Positions 51,385-61,599 are shown, numbered from the stretch's first letter. The stretch is DNA of 64,000 nucleotides from Microbispora rosea subsp. aerata (GCF_014647835.1 NZ_BMPY01000005.1:203222-267221); one strand, 5' to 3'. The notes: generated from the letters alone by a model not told the origin. Numbers and translations: made by a program.

Positions 51385-52566
51385 GTGGACCTGTTCGAAC
51401 ATCAGGCGAAGGAGCTCTTCGCGGAATACGGCATCCCGGTGCCGCGCGGAATCGTCGCGCACACCGCGGAGGAGGCGCGGGCGGCTGCCGAGCAGCTCAC
51501 CGGACGCGTTGTCGTCAAGGCCCAGGTCAAGACCGGTGGGCGCGGCAAGGCCGGCGGCGTGAAGGTGGCCGACGACGCCGCGGACGCGTACGCGAAGGCG
51601 ACGCAGATCCTCGGCATGGACATCAAGGGCCACACGGTCCACAAGGTCTTGATCGAGGAGGCCAGCCAGATCGCGGAGGAGTACTACTTCTCCTTCCTGC
51701 TCGACCGTGCCAACCGCACGTTCCTGGCGATCTGCTCCGCCTCCGGCGGCATGGACATCGAGGAAGTCGCGCACACCACGCCGGAGAAGGTGGCGAAGGT
51801 GCCGATCAGCCCGCTGACCGGCGTCGACCGCGCCAAGGCCCGCGAGATCGCGGTGGCCGGCGGTCTGCCGCAGCAGGCGCTGGACGGCGCGGCCGAGCTG
51901 ATCGAGAAGCTGTGGGCCGTGTTCGTCGACGAGGACGCCTCGCTCGTCGAGGTCAACCCCATGATCCTGTCGGCCGACGGCCAGGTGAAGGCGCTCGACG
52001 GCAAGGTCACCCTCGACGACAACGCGAACTTCCGCCAGCCGGAGCACCTGGCCTACGTCGACAAGGCCGCGGAAGACCCGCTGGAGGCCCGGGCCAAGGA
52101 GAAGCACCTCAACTACGTCAAGCTTGACGGCAACGTCGGCATCATCGGCAACGGCGCGGGCCTGGTCATGTCCACGCTCGACGTCGTGGCGTACGCGGGC
52201 GAGGCGTTCCCCGGCCAGCCGAAGCCGGCCAACTTCCTCGACATCGGCGGCGGCGCCTCGGCCGAGGTCATGGCGAACGGCCTGGAGATCATCCTGTCCG
52301 ACCCGTCGGTGAAGTCGGTCTTCGTGAACGTCTTCGGCGGCATCACCGCCTGTGACGCGGTCGCCAACGGCATCGTGGCGGCTTTCAAGCTCCTGGAGAG
52401 CCGCGGCGAGGAAGTGACCCACCCGCTCGTCGTCCGGCTGGACGGCAACAACGCCGCTCTCGGGCGGCAGATCCTGGCCGACGCCGCGCTGCCGCGGGTC
52501 GAGCTGGTCGACACGATGGACGAAGCGGCAAAGCGTGCCGCCGAGCTCGCCGCGGTAGGTGCGTAA
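51385..52566 (+). CDS. sucC: succinyl-CoA synthetase beta subunit
   Basis: ADP/GDP-forming subunit of the TCA enzyme that makes succinate and ATP/GTP from succinyl-CoA; 393 residues. ATP-grasp features: [40 protein letters not shown] and [14 protein letters not shown]. The C-terminal CoA-ligase part has [20 protein letters not shown] and [23 protein letters not shown] start at 51385. The stop codon overlaps the sucD start (TAATG). Confidence 0.96.
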   Translation: MDLFEHQAKELFAEYGIPVPRGIVAHTAEEARAAAEQLTGRVVVKAQVKTGGRGKAGGVKVADDAADAYAKATQILGMDIKGHTVHKVLIEEASQIAEEYYFSFLLDRANRTFLAICSASGGMDIEEVAHTTPEKVAKVPISPLTGVDRAKAREIAVAGGLPQQALDGAAELIEKLWAVFVDEDASLVEVNPMILSADGQVKALDGKVTLDDNANFRQPEHLAYVDKAAEDPLEARAKEKHLNYVKLDGNVGIIGNGAGLVMSTLDVVAYAGEAFPGQPKPANFLDIGGGASAEVMANGLEIILSDPSVKSVFVNVFGGITACDAVANGIVAAFKLLESRGEEVTHPLVVRLDGNNAALGRQILADAALPRVELVDTMDEAAKRAAELAAVGA

Positions 52567-53441
52567 TGGCTATCTGGCTCACCGAGAACAGCAAGATCAT
52601 CGTTCAGGGCATGACCGGTGCCGAGGGCACCAAGCACACCCGCCGCATGCTCGCCTCCGGCGCCAAGGTCGTGGGCGGCGTGAACGCCCGCAAGGCCGGC
52701 ATCACCCACGAGGGCCTGCCGGTCTTCGGCACGGTCAAGGAGGCCATCGAGCAGACGGGCGCGGACGTGTCCGTCGTCTTCGTGCCCCCGGCCGCCACCA
52801 AGGCCGCCGTACGCGAGGCCATCGACGCCGAGATCCCGCTGTGCGTGGTCATCACCGAGGGCGTGCCGGTCCACGACACGACCGAGTTCTGGGCGTACGC
52901 CGTCTCCAAGGGCAACAAGACCCGCATCATCGGCCCGAACTGCCCCGGCATCGCCTCGCCCGGCGCCTCCAACGCCGGCATCATCCCGGCCGACATCACC
53001 ACCAAGGGCCGCATCGGCCTGGTGTCGAAGTCCGGCACGCTGACCTACCAGCTGATGTACGAGCTGCGCGACATCGGCTTCTCCACCTGCGTCGGCATCG
53101 GCGGCGACCCGGTCATCGGCACGACGCACATCGACGCTCTCCAGGCGTTCCAGGACGACCCGGACACCGACGCGATCGTGATGATCGGCGAGATCGGCGG
53201 CGACGCCGAGGAGCGCGCGGCGGCCTACATCGAGGAGCACGTGACCAAGCCGGTCGTCGCCTACGTGGCCGGGTTCACCGCGCCCGAGGGCAAGACCATG
53301 GGCCACGCCGGCGCGATCGTGTCCGGCTCCGCCGGCACCGCCCAGGCCAAGAAGGAAGCCCTGGAGAAGGTCGGCGTCCGCGTCGGCCGCACGCCCAGCG
53401 AGACCGCCCGCCTGATGCGCGAGATCATGTCCGCTCGCTGA
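52566..53441 (+). CDS. sucD: succinyl-CoA synthetase alpha subunit
   Basis: CoA-binding and catalytic-His subunit; 291 residues. Rossmann-type start [53 protein letters not shown], and the phospho-His in [23 protein letters not shown] 52566 overlaps the sucC stop, ensuring equal production. Confidence 0.97.
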   Translation: MAIWLTENSKIIVQGMTGAEGTKHTRRMLASGAKVVGGVNARKAGITHEGLPVFGTVKEAIEQTGADVSVVFVPPAATKAAVREAIDAEIPLCVVITEGVPVHDTTEFWAYAVSKGNKTRIIGPNCPGIASPGASNAGIIPADITTKGRIGLVSKSGTLTYQLMYELRDIGFSTCVGIGGDPVIGTTHIDALQAFQDDPDTDAIVMIGEIGGDAEERAAAYIEEHVTKPVVAYVAGFTAPEGKTMGHAGAIVSGSAGTAQAKKEALEKVGVRVGRTPSETARLMREIMSAR

Positions 53442-53543
53442 TCGCGCACCCGTCCGGCCGCCGTCCGCGACCTTCGGTCGTGTCCCGCGATCCGCGGAGC
53501 CGACGGCGGTCGCCCAGCCGGCGTCTCGCGGCGTTCCCGCCCA

Positions 53544-53582
53544 CCCGCGGAGATTCCTCACAGGACGTGGAATTTCCGCGGG
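53544..53582 (+). terminator. stem-loop downstream of sucCD
   Basis: CCGCGGAGATTCC (53545-53557) pairs with GGAATTTCCGCGG (53569-53581), with one G-U wobble, plus a C-G pair outside. The result is a 14-bp stem with an 11-base loop, about 100 bp past the sucD stop. Terminator or structured 3' RNA. Confidence 0.6.
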
Positions 53583-53708
53583 GGCCGGGGAAGGACGCCC
53601 AAGGCCTTCGGCTGGGTCTCCTCCCGGCCGCGCGACGCGCCCATCCGGCCGTGCTCGCCACGACGGGAGATCCGGGAACCCCCGCGCGCTCCCGCCGCCG
53701 ACGGCGGC

Positions 53709-53840
53709 GGTGGTGTGAGCGTGAGACCGGGGACGAGGCCCGCCGCCGTGATGGTGGTGTGAGCGCGAGGCCCGGGACGGCGTCCGCCGCCGTGATGGTG
53801 GTGTGAGCGCGAGGCTTGGGGCGAGGTCCGGCCGGCCCGG
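53709..53840. repeat. three-copy 44-bp tandem repeat upstream of perM
   Basis: GGTGGTGTGAGC recurs at 53709, 53753 and 53797, exactly 44 bp apart, within units that share GAGCG-GAG and CCGCCGCC-GTGAT parts. The rest of the 484-base gap between sucD and perM holds the stem-loop at 53544 and no supported gene. Confidence 0.75.
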
Positions 53841-53925
53841 AAAGCGCCGGCCGATGCGTCCGGATTGCGCGCTCCTCGGCGTGGCGACGTGGAGGCGGGC
53901 CGCGGGGCTGGGATGATGCGGTAAC

Positions 53926-55581
53926 GTGACGGGCCTTCTCGACCAGTTCAGGACCGCTCCCCGTGCCGTGCTCGGCCGCGCGGGCGTCGGCGACGAGGAG
54001 ACCCGCCGTCCGCTCCCCGTCTCCGGCATGCTGGCCGCGGTCTCGACGCTCGGCGTCGGCCTCGCCGTGCTCACCACGCTGACGCTCATCGGCTGGATGG
54101 CCGCGCCCCGCGGGCCGTTCGGCGAGGGCCTGCCCGGTGTCTTCCGTACGGCCTGCCAGCTCTGGCTCGCCGCCCACCACGCCGGTTTCACGATCCCCGG
54201 CGGCCGGGTGGGCCTGCTGCCCATCGGGCTGATGATCCTGCCGGGGGCGCTGCTCTACCGGGCCGGCCTGTGGATGGCCAGGGACGCCGACCTGCGGGTG
54301 CGGATGCCTGCCCGGCTGCCCAAGGGCACGCCCCGCGACGTCGAGAACGCCAGGCGCCGCGCCCAGCTCGCGCTCATCGCCCAGGCCGGCATCTCGCTGG
54401 CCGCGCCGTACGCGCTGCTCGCGAGCGTGATCGCCCTCGTCTCCGGCAACGAGATCATGCAACCGTCCCTGGGAGAGGCGCTCGCCAGCCACCTGCTGCT
54501 GGCCTTCGTCACCGGGTCGGTGGCCACCGCCCGCACCATCGGGCCGTGGCGCTCGATGCTGCGCCTGCTGCCCGAGCGGCCTCGGTCGCTCGTGGCGGGC
54601 ACGGCCGTCTCGATCGCGTTGATGCTCCTGGCCGGGGCCGTGCTGGTCCTCGGCGCGGTGGTGGTCAACTTCCCCCGGATCCAGCAGATGTCGGAGGTCC
54701 TCAGCCCCGGAGTGGTCGGCGGCCTGCTGCTCCTGCTCCTGGAGGTCCTCTACTTCTTCAACGCCGTCATCTGGGGCATGGCGTACATCTCGGGGCCCGG
54801 TTTCGCGGTGGGCGCCGGGACGCTGGTCGCGCCCACCGGGGTCAAGCTGAGCGCGGTGCCCATGCTGCCGCTCCTGGGCGCCCTGCCGTCCTCGGGCGCC
54901 GCACCGGCGTGGGTCATGGGCGTGATCGCGGTGCCGTTCGCGGCCGGGGCGGTGGCCGGCGTGGTGACGGCCCGCGTCGCGCCGACCCCGTCGATCGAGG
55001 CCGCGCCGCTGTGGGGGTTCGTCTGCGGCGTCACCTCCGGTCTCGTCGCCGGGACGCTCGCCGCGCTGTCGGGCGGCCCGCTCGGCGGCGCGCGGCTGGC
55101 CGCGATGGGGCCGTCCCCTTGGGAGGTCGCCCTGTCGGTCACGCTCGAGGTCGGCGTGGCCGCCGGCATCTCGGCCGGCATCACCAACTGGTGGCTGATC
55201 ACCCGGCGGCCCGCCGTCGCGCCCGAGCCGGTGCGCAGGGCCGGGGCCGTCATCGCCAAGGCGGCCGGGAAGGTGCGGGCCGCCCGCGGCGCCCACCTGC
55301 CGGGCCACTGGCTGGACGCCACCGAGGCGGAGACTCAGCCGATCCCGGTCATCAGGGACGACTGGACCGACGAGCACGCCGCGGCGGCGGCCGAGACCTT
55401 TAAGGACATCGGCGTACGGCGGGCCGGCGCCGCCGGGAAAACCCTCGACATCCGCCGCGAGCCGCCCGCGAAGCGCGCCTTCACGCCGCCTCCGAAGCCG
55501 CGCAAGGACATCGTCGACGAGACCGACGACCGCGGCGGGCACGTCATCTATCTCGATCCCTACGCCTGGGACCGCGACTGA
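53926..55581 (+). CDS. perM: PerM-like polytopic membrane protein (DUF6350)
   Basis: 551 residues with about ten membrane segments (for example VSTLGVGLAVLTTLTLIGWM, GLLPIGLMILPGALLYRAGL, ISGPGFAVGAGTLVAPTGVK) and a soluble C-terminal tail with DDWTDEHAAAAAETF and GGHVIYLDPYAWDRD. It matches the DUF6350/PerM family, an integral membrane protein needed for cell division in mycobacteria. The position before purN-purH is the same as in Mycobacterium tuberculosis, which supports the call. GTG start at 53926. The 3' end overlaps the convergent merR by 22 bp. Confidence 0.85.
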   Translation: MTGLLDQFRTAPRAVLGRAGVGDEETRRPLPVSGMLAAVSTLGVGLAVLTTLTLIGWMAAPRGPFGEGLPGVFRTACQLWLAAHHAGFTIPGGRVGLLPIGLMILPGALLYRAGLWMARDADLRVRMPARLPKGTPRDVENARRRAQLALIAQAGISLAAPYALLASVIALVSGNEIMQPSLGEALASHLLLAFVTGSVATARTIGPWRSMLRLLPERPRSLVAGTAVSIALMLLAGAVLVLGAVVVNFPRIQQMSEVLSPGVVGGLLLLLLEVLYFFNAVIWGMAYISGPGFAVGAGTLVAPTGVKLSAVPMLPLLGALPSSGAAPAWVMGVIAVPFAAGAVAGVVTARVAPTPSIEAAPLWGFVCGVTSGLVAGTLAALSGGPLGGARLAAMGPSPWEVALSVTLEVGVAAGISAGITNWWLITRRPAVAPEPVRRAGAVIAKAAGKVRAARGAHLPGHWLDATEAETQPIPVIRDDWTDEHAAAAAETFKDIGVRRAGAAGKTLDIRREPPAKRAFTPPPKPRKDIVDETDDRGGHVIYLDPYAWDRD

Positions 55582-55970
55582 CCGTTTCCGGGCGGCTCCG
55601 GCTCGGCGACGGACACGGCGATGGACGCGGCGAGGCGGTCCCGCACCTCCGTCAGGCGGGCGATCTCGGCGTCCAGGGCGGCGATCCGGCGCTGCACGAC
55701 ACCGCTGCCGGTGCAGCCCGGGCTGCCGTACGGAGGGAGCGTGTCACCCTCGAGCAGGTCCAGCCGGTCGGCGCAGCGGGCGACGTCTTCGATGGTCAGG
55801 CCGAGGGCGAGCAACTGGCGCACCAGGCGGATGCGGGCGACGTCGCGCGGGCCGTACTCCCGTTGGCCCGACGGCGTGCGCGCGGGCGGCGGAAGCAACC
55901 CGCGCTGTTCGTACAGGCGCAGCGCGCGTGGCGTGGTCCCGGCGGCGGCCGCCGCCTCGCCGATCCGCAT
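55560..55970 (-). CDS. MerR-family regulator
   Basis: 136 residues. The N-terminal HTH reads MRIGEAAAAAGTTPRALRLY, followed by EQRGLLPPPARTPSGQREYG and DVARIRLVRQLLALGLTIED, then a coiled-coil dimer helix. A Cys lies in SPGCTGSGVV, as in effector loops of metal or redox sensors, but only one Cys is there. ATG 55970 has GGAGG five bases upstream. It lies directly downstream of the oxidoreductase gene on the same strand. Confidence 0.88.
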   Translation of the reverse strand: MRIGEAAAAAGTTPRALRLYEQRGLLPPPARTPSGQREYGPRDVARIRLVRQLLALGLTIEDVARCADRLDLLEGDTLPPYGSPGCTGSGVVQRRIAALDAEIARLTEVRDRLAASIAVSVAEPEPPGNGQSRSQA

Positions 55971-56110
55971 AGGGCCTCCCCTGCCGTGTCTGGCGGTGTC
56001 CACGAACCTCGTCGGGGCGGGCGGCGGGCCGAAAGGCGCGTGTGGGCCTCGCGAGTCCCGCCGGGCACGACGCTCGCGGTTCCCGTTCCGCCCCGGCGGT
56101 GGACGACACA

Positions 56111-57127
56111 CTAGATTTCCACGACGACCGTTCCCAGGTGCCGTCCCTCGAACAGCTCACGCAACGCCCGGGGCGCGTTCTCGATGCCGGGCACGCGGGT
56201 GTGGGGGAAGACGACGGCACCCGAGCGGAGCCAGGCGCCGAAGCGCCGCGTCCACTCCGCGCGCGTGTCCTCGTCGACGCCGACGAAGCCGCGCAGGGTG
56301 AGGTTCTTGGCGATGAGCTGGAAGGCGTCCAGCTCCACCGGGGCGGTCGTGCCGCCGGACGCGGCGGAAAGCTGCGTGGCCAGGGTGCCGACGACGGCGA
56401 GGCGGGCGCCGGGCCGCGCCACGGCGATGGCGGCCCGGAGCTGCTCGCCGCCGACATTGTCCACGACCACGTCCACGCCGTCGGGTGCCGCCTCGGCCAG
56501 CCGCCCGCCGATGGGGCTTCCGTCGCGGAGCACCACCGCGTCGTAGCCGAGCTCGGCGGTCATGCGCTCGGCCTTCGCCGGCGAGCCGGTGGTGCCGATC
56601 ACGCGTGCCGCGCCCAGTCGCCTGGCGATCTGCCCGGCCAGCGACCCGACGCCTCCGGCGCCCCCGGTGACGAGCACCGTCTCGCCCGCGCGCAAGCGGG
56701 CGATGCGGGTCAGCGCGGCGTACGCGGTGGCGCCCGGAGCCAGGTGCGCGGCCGGATCGGGCAGATCGTCGCCCAGCGGCGCGGACACGGGGACGACGGC
56801 GTGCTCGCGCCAGCCCCGGTAGTGCGCGATCAGGTCGCCCGGCCGCAGACCGCAGCCGTCCGGGGCCGTGACGACCTCGCCGACGGCCGGGCCGAACAGC
56901 GTGTCCCCGGGCCGCAGCGGAGGGAAGGGCGTGCCCGGCACGCCTCCGGCGATGAGCGTGCGCAGCGAGGGGAAGACCTGGAACCAGCGGTTGCGCACCA
57001 GGACCTCGCCGGCCTCGGGCAGGGGCAGCGGAACCTCGGCGAGGGTCAGGTGCTCGGGGCCGGGCAGTCCGGCTGGGACCTCGGCGAGCCGGATCTCCCG
57101 GGTGATGCGGGGCAGGGGTGCCGGCAT
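56111..57127 (-). CDS. NADPH-dependent MDR-family oxidoreductase (quinone/enoyl reductase-like)
   Basis: 338 residues of the zinc-free medium-chain dehydrogenase/reductase group. The coenzyme site is VLVTGGAGGVGSLAGQIARR, with upstream APGATAYAALTRIARLRAGE and the later DVVVDNVGGEQLRAAIAV. The C-terminus ELFEGRHLGTVVVEI is typical of prostaglandin reductase/alkenal reductase-like members. ATG 57127 has GGGAG upstream; the earlier start at 57199 lies within the promoter. Likely a stress-inducible reductase controlled by the adjacent MerR protein. Confidence 0.87.
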   Translation of the reverse strand: MPAPLPRITREIRLAEVPAGLPGPEHLTLAEVPLPLPEAGEVLVRNRWFQVFPSLRTLIAGGVPGTPFPPLRPGDTLFGPAVGEVVTAPDGCGLRPGDLIAHYRGWREHAVVPVSAPLGDDLPDPAAHLAPGATAYAALTRIARLRAGETVLVTGGAGGVGSLAGQIARRLGAARVIGTTGSPAKAERMTAELGYDAVVLRDGSPIGGRLAEAAPDGVDVVVDNVGGEQLRAAIAVARPGARLAVVGTLATQLSAASGGTTAPVELDAFQLIAKNLTLRGFVGVDEDTRAEWTRRFGAWLRSGAVVFPHTRVPGIENAPRALRELFEGRHLGTVVVEI

Positions 57128-57191
57128 GGTGACTCCCGTGGTGTCGGAGGGGACGGCGCGGGACGCCGTACGGCGCCGCGAGGCTAACCCC

Positions 57192-57210
57192 TGACCCATG
57201 CGTCAAGGGC
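57192..57210 (-). promoter_or_regulatory. MerR-type promoter of the oxidoreductase gene
   Basis: On the minus strand TTGACGCATGGGTCAGGGGTTAG carries a -35-like TTGACG and a possible -10 part TTAGCCT, with the inverted repeat TGAC-N6-GTCA (57192-57205) between and over them. This is the usual layout for MerR activation. Moderate support. Confidence 0.45.
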
Positions 57211-57255
57211 AAGCCCGCGAGCGCCTCCACACGCAGGACACCAAAGGGCGGCGCC

Positions 57256-57660
57256 TCAGGCGGGGGCGGGGACTCCGGAGGGCCAGGCCACACCCATCTT
57301 CCGCTCGAACGATCGCATGAGCTGGTCGGAGCACTCCTGCTGGGCCGCCACCGTGCCCGCGCCCTTGCGGCACTCGTTGTACGCGTTCAGCTCGTCGGAG
57401 AAGTAGAGCTGGAAGCCCGTGGTCACGATCCCCAGGAAGAACGCGAGCGACGAGAGCACGACGGCCCCGGTCGCCATCCCGATCCCGCGCCGTTCACGGT
57501 TGAGCATGCGCAGGTCGCGGATCGCGATGAAGATCGCAAAGATCGACAGCGCCAGCCCGGCGGCCGGCAGCATCAGCGTGAAGACCAGCGCCATGATGGC
57601 GAGTGCGAGAGCCCTGCGCCCTCCGGTCGCAGGGGCCGGCGTCTGTAGGGGTGTTGTCAC
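57256..57660 (-). CDS. small membrane protein with two to three membrane segments
   Basis: 134 residues: segments ALALAIMALVFTLMLPAAGL/ALSIFAIFIAI and GMATGAVVLSSLAFFLGIVT, then an extracytoplasmic tail with two Cys (YNECRKGAGTVAAQQECSDQ). It resembles DUF4190-like proteins near purN in actinomycetes. It is divergent from purN with about 165 bp between. Function unknown. Confidence 0.75.
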   Translation of the reverse strand: MTTPLQTPAPATGGRRALALAIMALVFTLMLPAAGLALSIFAIFIAIRDLRMLNRERRGIGMATGAVVLSSLAFFLGIVTTGFQLYFSDELNAYNECRKGAGTVAAQQECSDQLMRSFERKMGVAWPSGVPAPA

Positions 57661-57826
57661 GGTCTCCTCGCCTCGCGTTCCGCATAGCCCGTCGTCAGTC
57701 GTGATGGCCGGCGCCCGATACGCTTTAGCTGCGTCGAGGGACGGCCCTCACGCTCGACCACTCTCTAAGGAACCATCTCCCGGCAATCACCTGCAAAACG
57801 AAGGCAGCTCACGAAGGAGTTCCGCT

Positions 57827-58483
57827 CTGTCCTTCCGGCTCGTCGTCCTCGTCTCGGGTTCGGGGACCAACCTGCAAGCGCTGCTGGACGCGGCGGCGGA
57901 TGACGCGTTCGGCGCGACCGTCGTCGCCGTCGGGGCCGACCGTACCGGCATCGAGGGCCTGGCGCGGGCCGAACGCGCCGGCGTTCCCACGTTCGTCGAA
58001 CGGGTGGGCGACCACCCCACCCGGGAGGAGTGGGACGAGAGGCTGGCCGGGCGCATCGCCGAGCACAAGCCCGACCTGGTGGTCTCCGCCGGGTTCATGA
58101 AGATCCTCGGCCCTCGCGTGCTGGGCGCGTTCCCGGTCGTCAACACCCATCCGGCGCTGCTGCCGGCCTTCCCCGGCGCGCACGCGGTCCGCGACGCCCT
58201 CGCGTACGGCGTCCGCGTCACCGGCTGCACGGTCCACCTCGTCGACGCGGGCGTGGACACCGGCCCGGTGATCGCCCAGGAGGCGGTGCCCGTACGGGAG
58301 GGGGACGACGAGGAGTCGCTGCACGAGCGGATCAAGACCGTCGAGCGCAGGCTGCTCGTCGAGACCGTCGGCCGCATGGCCCGCGAGGGCTGGACCCTGA
58401 CCGGGCGGACGGTCCGCCTCGGGCCGGGGAACGCCGCAGGAGATACCGCTCAAGGCCCTACATCAGGAAGGACCACGAAGTGA
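57827..58483 (+). CDS. purN: phosphoribosylglycinamide formyltransferase, CTG start
   Basis: Third step of purine synthesis: formyl transfer from 10-formyl-THF to GAR; 218 residues. Motifs: [18 protein letters not shown], the active-site block [33 protein letters not shown] (catalytic Asn/His) and [17 protein letters not shown] (Asp). No ATG, GTG or TTG fits; CTG 57827 is preceded by AAGGAG at 57814-57819 with a seven-base gap, an ideal Shine-Dalgarno. The nearest upstream ATG would add about 45 non-homologous residues. A hairpin GAGGG-ACGG-CCCTC (57736-57749) lies in the leader. The stop overlaps the purH start (GTGA). Confidence 0.93.
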   Translation: MSFRLVVLVSGSGTNLQALLDAAADDAFGATVVAVGADRTGIEGLARAERAGVPTFVERVGDHPTREEWDERLAGRIAEHKPDLVVSAGFMKILGPRVLGAFPVVNTHPALLPAFPGAHAVRDALAYGVRVTGCTVHLVDAGVDTGPVIAQEAVPVREGDDEESLHERIKTVERRLLVETVGRMAREGWTLTGRTVRLGPGNAAGDTAQGPTSGRTTK

Positions 58484-60021
58484 CCCGCATCGCCATCCGC
58501 CGTGCGTTGATCACCGTTTACGACAAGACGGGTCTCGAAGACCTGGCGCGGGGGCTCGAGGCCGCGGGCGTGGAGATCGTGTCGACCGGCGGCACGGCCG
58601 CCGCGATCGCCTCGTACGGCGTGCCGGTCACGAAGGTGGAGTCGCTCACCGGATTCCCCGAGTGCCTCGACGGACGGGTCAAGACCCTCCACCCACGCGT
58701 CCACGCCGGGCTGCTCGCTGACGGCGCCAACGCCTCGCACGTCAAGCAGCTCGAGGAGCTGGAGATCGAGCCGTTCCAGCTCGCGGTGGTGAACCTGTAT
58801 CCGTTCGCGGCCACGGTCGCCTCCGGCGCCTCCGACGCCGAGTGCGTCGAGCAGATCGACATCGGCGGCCCCGCGATGATCCGCGCCGCCGCCAAGAACC
58901 ACGGCACGGTGGCCGTGGTCGTCGACCCCGCGGCGTACGGCGAGGTCCTGGCCGCGGTCGCCGAGGGCGGCTTCACGCTGACCGAGCGCAGGAGGCTGGC
59001 CGCCAAGGCGTACGCGCACACCGCCGCCTACGACGTCGCGGTCGCGTCGTGGTTCGCCAACGTGTACGCGCCCGAGGGCGACTGGCCGTCGTTCATGGGC
59101 GCGGCGTGGCAGCGCAAGGCCGCCCTGCGGTACGGCGAGAACCCGCATCAGGGAGCGGCGCTCTACACCGGCGAGAAGGGCGGCCTGGCCAACGCCGAGC
59201 AGCTCCACGGCAAGGAGATGTCCTACAACAACTACGTGGACGCCGACGCCGCCTGGCGGGCCGCGTGGGACTTCGCCGAGCCGTGCGTGGCGATCATCAA
59301 GCACGCCAACCCGTGCGGCATCGCCGTGGGCGCCGACGTGGCCGAGGCTCACCGCAAGGCGCACGAGTGCGACCCGGTCTCCGCGTACGGCGGGGTCATC
59401 GCGGTCAACCGCGAGGTGACCCGGGAGCTGGCCGAGCAGATCGCGCCGATCTTCACCGAGGTGGTGGTCGCGCCGTCGTTCGCGCCGGACGCGCTCGAGG
59501 TGCTCAGGGAGAAGAAGAACATCCGCCTGCTCGCCTGCCCCGAGGGCCCGTCGAACGCCGCCGAGTTCCGCCGCATCGACGGCGGGCTGCTCGTGCAGAC
59601 GGTCGACCGGGTGGACGCGCCCGGCGACGACCCCTCCACCTGGGAGCTCAAGGCGGGCGAGCCGGCCTCGCCCGAGGTGCTGGCCGACCTGGCCTTCGCC
59701 TGGCGGGCCTGCCGTTCGGTGAAGTCCAACGCGATCCTGCTGGCGTCCGGCGGCGCGACCGTCGGCGTCGGCATGGGCCAGGTCAACCGGGTGGACTCGG
59801 CCCGGCTGGCGGTCTCCCGGGCCGGTGAGCGGGCGGCAGGATCGGTCGGCGCCTCCGACGCGTACTTCCCGTTCCCCGACGGCCTGCAGGTGCTGGCCGA
59901 GGCGGGGGTGAAGGCGATCGTCGAGCCCGGCGGCTCGATCCGCGACGAGCAGGTCATCGAGGCCGCGAAGGAGGCCGGTATCACGCTCTACTTCACCGGC
60001 ACCCGGCACTTCTTCCACTGA
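58480..60021 (+). CDS. purH: bifunctional AICAR transformylase/IMP cyclohydrolase
   Basis: Last two steps of IMP synthesis; 513 residues. The N-terminal cyclohydrolase part has [20 protein letters not shown] and [15 protein letters not shown]. The C-terminal transformylase part has [36 protein letters not shown] (catalytic K-H pair) and [20 protein letters not shown], ending [10 protein letters not shown]. The GTG start overlaps the purN stop, with GGAAGG upstream. Cofactor use links it to folD downstream. Confidence 0.97.
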   Translation: MTRIAIRRALITVYDKTGLEDLARGLEAAGVEIVSTGGTAAAIASYGVPVTKVESLTGFPECLDGRVKTLHPRVHAGLLADGANASHVKQLEELEIEPFQLAVVNLYPFAATVASGASDAECVEQIDIGGPAMIRAAAKNHGTVAVVVDPAAYGEVLAAVAEGGFTLTERRRLAAKAYAHTAAYDVAVASWFANVYAPEGDWPSFMGAAWQRKAALRYGENPHQGAALYTGEKGGLANAEQLHGKEMSYNNYVDADAAWRAAWDFAEPCVAIIKHANPCGIAVGADVAEAHRKAHECDPVSAYGGVIAVNREVTRELAEQIAPIFTEVVVAPSFAPDALEVLREKKNIRLLACPEGPSNAAEFRRIDGGLLVQTVDRVDAPGDDPSTWELKAGEPASPEVLADLAFAWRACRSVKSNAILLASGGATVGVGMGQVNRVDSARLAVSRAGERAAGSVGASDAYFPFPDGLQVLAEAGVKAIVEPGGSIRDEQVIEAAKEAGITLYFTGTRHFFH

Positions 60022-60087
60022 TCGAGAAGTCCGGCGCACCGCCACTAAAGGCGACAATCGGGACGGATGGGGTGAAAACGGCACGAT

Positions 60088-60102
60088 CACCCTTTTTGGG
60101 TG
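60088..60102 (+). terminator. short hairpin after purH
   Basis: CACCC-TTTTT-GGGTG is a 5-bp stem, 66 bases past the purH stop and 44 bases before the next small gene. Weak terminator or leader element. Confidence 0.4.
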
Positions 60103-60145
60103 GTTAGCCTGAAGTGCTCACCCCATCCTCCCCGGGAGTCGCTCC

Positions 60146-60313
60146 ATGCTCATTGATACGATCCTGAACTCCTTCGCGACCTTGAACGGCGTGTGGAACA
60201 GCCCCATCGCGCTGCTGCCCATCGCCGCGCTGGCCGCGTACGCCGGCTGGCGGATCGTGGAGTTCATCCCCTTCACGCGCCGGATCATCGAGCGCCGTGA
60301 GGGGGGACAGTAA
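60146..60313 (+). CDS. 55-residue single-pass membrane protein upstream of folD
   Basis: Short frame [20 protein letters not shown], then a hydrophobic segment [20 protein letters not shown], and a basic/acidic tail [18 protein letters not shown] lies seven bases before the ATG, and the stop is 49 bp before folD, so it is likely co-transcribed. The composition (Asn, Ile, Phe and Trp in a GC-rich genome) speaks for a real gene. No family recognised. Confidence 0.65.
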   Translation: MLIDTILNSFATLNGVWNSPIALLPIAALAAYAGWRIVEFIPFTRRIIERREGGQ

Positions 60314-60362
60314 GCACCCGGTACGACCACCGGTAGGACCATCCGGAAGGACAGGGAGTGCC

Positions 60363-61208
60363 ATGACCGCGCAGGTTCTGGACGGCAAGGCGACCGCCGC
60401 CAAGATCAAGAGTGAGCTGGCGGAGCGGGTGAAGGCCCTGACGGCGCGGGGCGTCACCCCCGGTCTGGGCACGATCCTGGTCGGCGACGACCCGGGCAGC
60501 CAGATCTACGTCGCGGGCAAGCACCGCGACTGCGCCGAGGTCGGCATCACCTCCATCCGGAAGGACCTTCCGGAAAGCGCCACCCAGGCGGACGTGGAGG
60601 CCGCGGTCGACGAGCTGAACGCCGACCCCGCCTGCACCGGCTACATCATCCAGTTGCCGCTGCCGCGTCACCTGGACACCCAGGCGCTCATCGAGCGCAT
60701 GGACCCGGCGAAGGACGCCGACGGCCTCCACCCGGTGAACCTGGGCAGGCTCGTGCACATGGTCGACGCGCCGCTGCCGTGCACGCCGCGCGGCATCGTG
60801 GTCCTCCTCCAGGAGTACGGCGTGCCGCTCAAGGGCGCCGAAGTCGTCGTGGTCGGGCGGGGCATCACCGTGGGCCGCCCGCTGGGCCTGCTGCTCACCC
60901 GCCGCACGGAGAACGCCACCGTCACCCTCTGTCACACCGGCACCCAGGACCTGGCGTCCCACGTGCGCCGGGCCGACATCGTGGTCGCGGCGGCCGGAGT
61001 GCCCCACCTCATCACCGCCGACATGGTCAAGCCCGGCGCGGCCGTGCTCGACGTGGGCGTCTCGCGGGTCGACGGGAAGCTCACCGGCGACGTGGCCCCG
61101 GACGTCCGCGAGGTGGCGGGCTTCGTCGCGCCCAACCCCGGCGGCGTGGGGCCGATGACCCGGGCCATGCTGCTGGCCAACGTCGTCGAGGCCGCCGAAC
61201 GGCACTGA
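60363..61208 (+). CDS. folD: methylenetetrahydrofolate dehydrogenase/cyclohydrolase
   Basis: Makes 10-formyl-THF for purine synthesis; 281 residues. Motifs: [20 protein letters not shown], the active-site region [15 protein letters not shown] and [15 protein letters not shown]. The NADP site is [18 protein letters not shown], and the C-terminal signature is [18 protein letters not shown] 60363 follows GGGAG. It supplies the cofactor used by purN and purH just upstream. Confidence 0.97.
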   Translation: MTAQVLDGKATAAKIKSELAERVKALTARGVTPGLGTILVGDDPGSQIYVAGKHRDCAEVGITSIRKDLPESATQADVEAAVDELNADPACTGYIIQLPLPRHLDTQALIERMDPAKDADGLHPVNLGRLVHMVDAPLPCTPRGIVVLLQEYGVPLKGAEVVVVGRGITVGRPLGLLLTRRTENATVTLCHTGTQDLASHVRRADIVVAAAGVPHLITADMVKPGAAVLDVGVSRVDGKLTGDVAPDVREVAGFVAPNPGGVGPMTRAMLLANVVEAAERH

Positions 61209-61230
61209 TCCAGGGGGTTCCCGCGGATTC

Positions 61231-61297
61231 GCCCGGCCGGTCTTTTCGCGATGGGGGCGACGGCCGGGCCTCGCCCGCCGTCAGACGCCGGCGGGCG
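61231..61297 (+). terminator. two hairpins downstream of folD
   Basis: GCCCGGCCG (61231-61239) pairs with CGGCCGGGC (61261-61269), and CGCCCGCCG (61272-61280) pairs with CGGCGGGCG (61289-61297). The first loop carries TCTTTTC. From here to 61599 nothing else is supported; a minus-strand frame at 61281-61559 has no clear start signal or homology. Confidence 0.6.
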
Positions 61298-61599
61298 TCG
61301 CGCGGGAGTCGTCCGTACGCCATACGCCGGGGCCGAACACCGACGCCGGCCCGTACGGGGGTCGCACGGCGGCGTCGGCCCCCACGGGGGCCGCGGGGTG
61401 GTCGGGGTAGCGGGCGGCGGGATGCTGGGCGGCGGTCCCGTAGACGCGCGTCAAGGCCGCCGACGCTCGTCTAGGCCGCCGTCGCCGCCCGCGCCGCGAG
61501 CCCGGCCCCGGACGCGAGTGCCGGCCCGGCCTTGTGCGCGGGTGCTGAGCCCGGCTCAACCCCGCACGCGGGCGCCGAGTCCGGCCGTGGGCGCCGTGC

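Noticed and set aside
61281-61559. 92-aa minus-strand frame between folD and the sensor-like gene
   Set aside because: Mostly Arg/Pro-rich; the last 50 residues look slightly protein-like, but there is no start signal or homology to support it.
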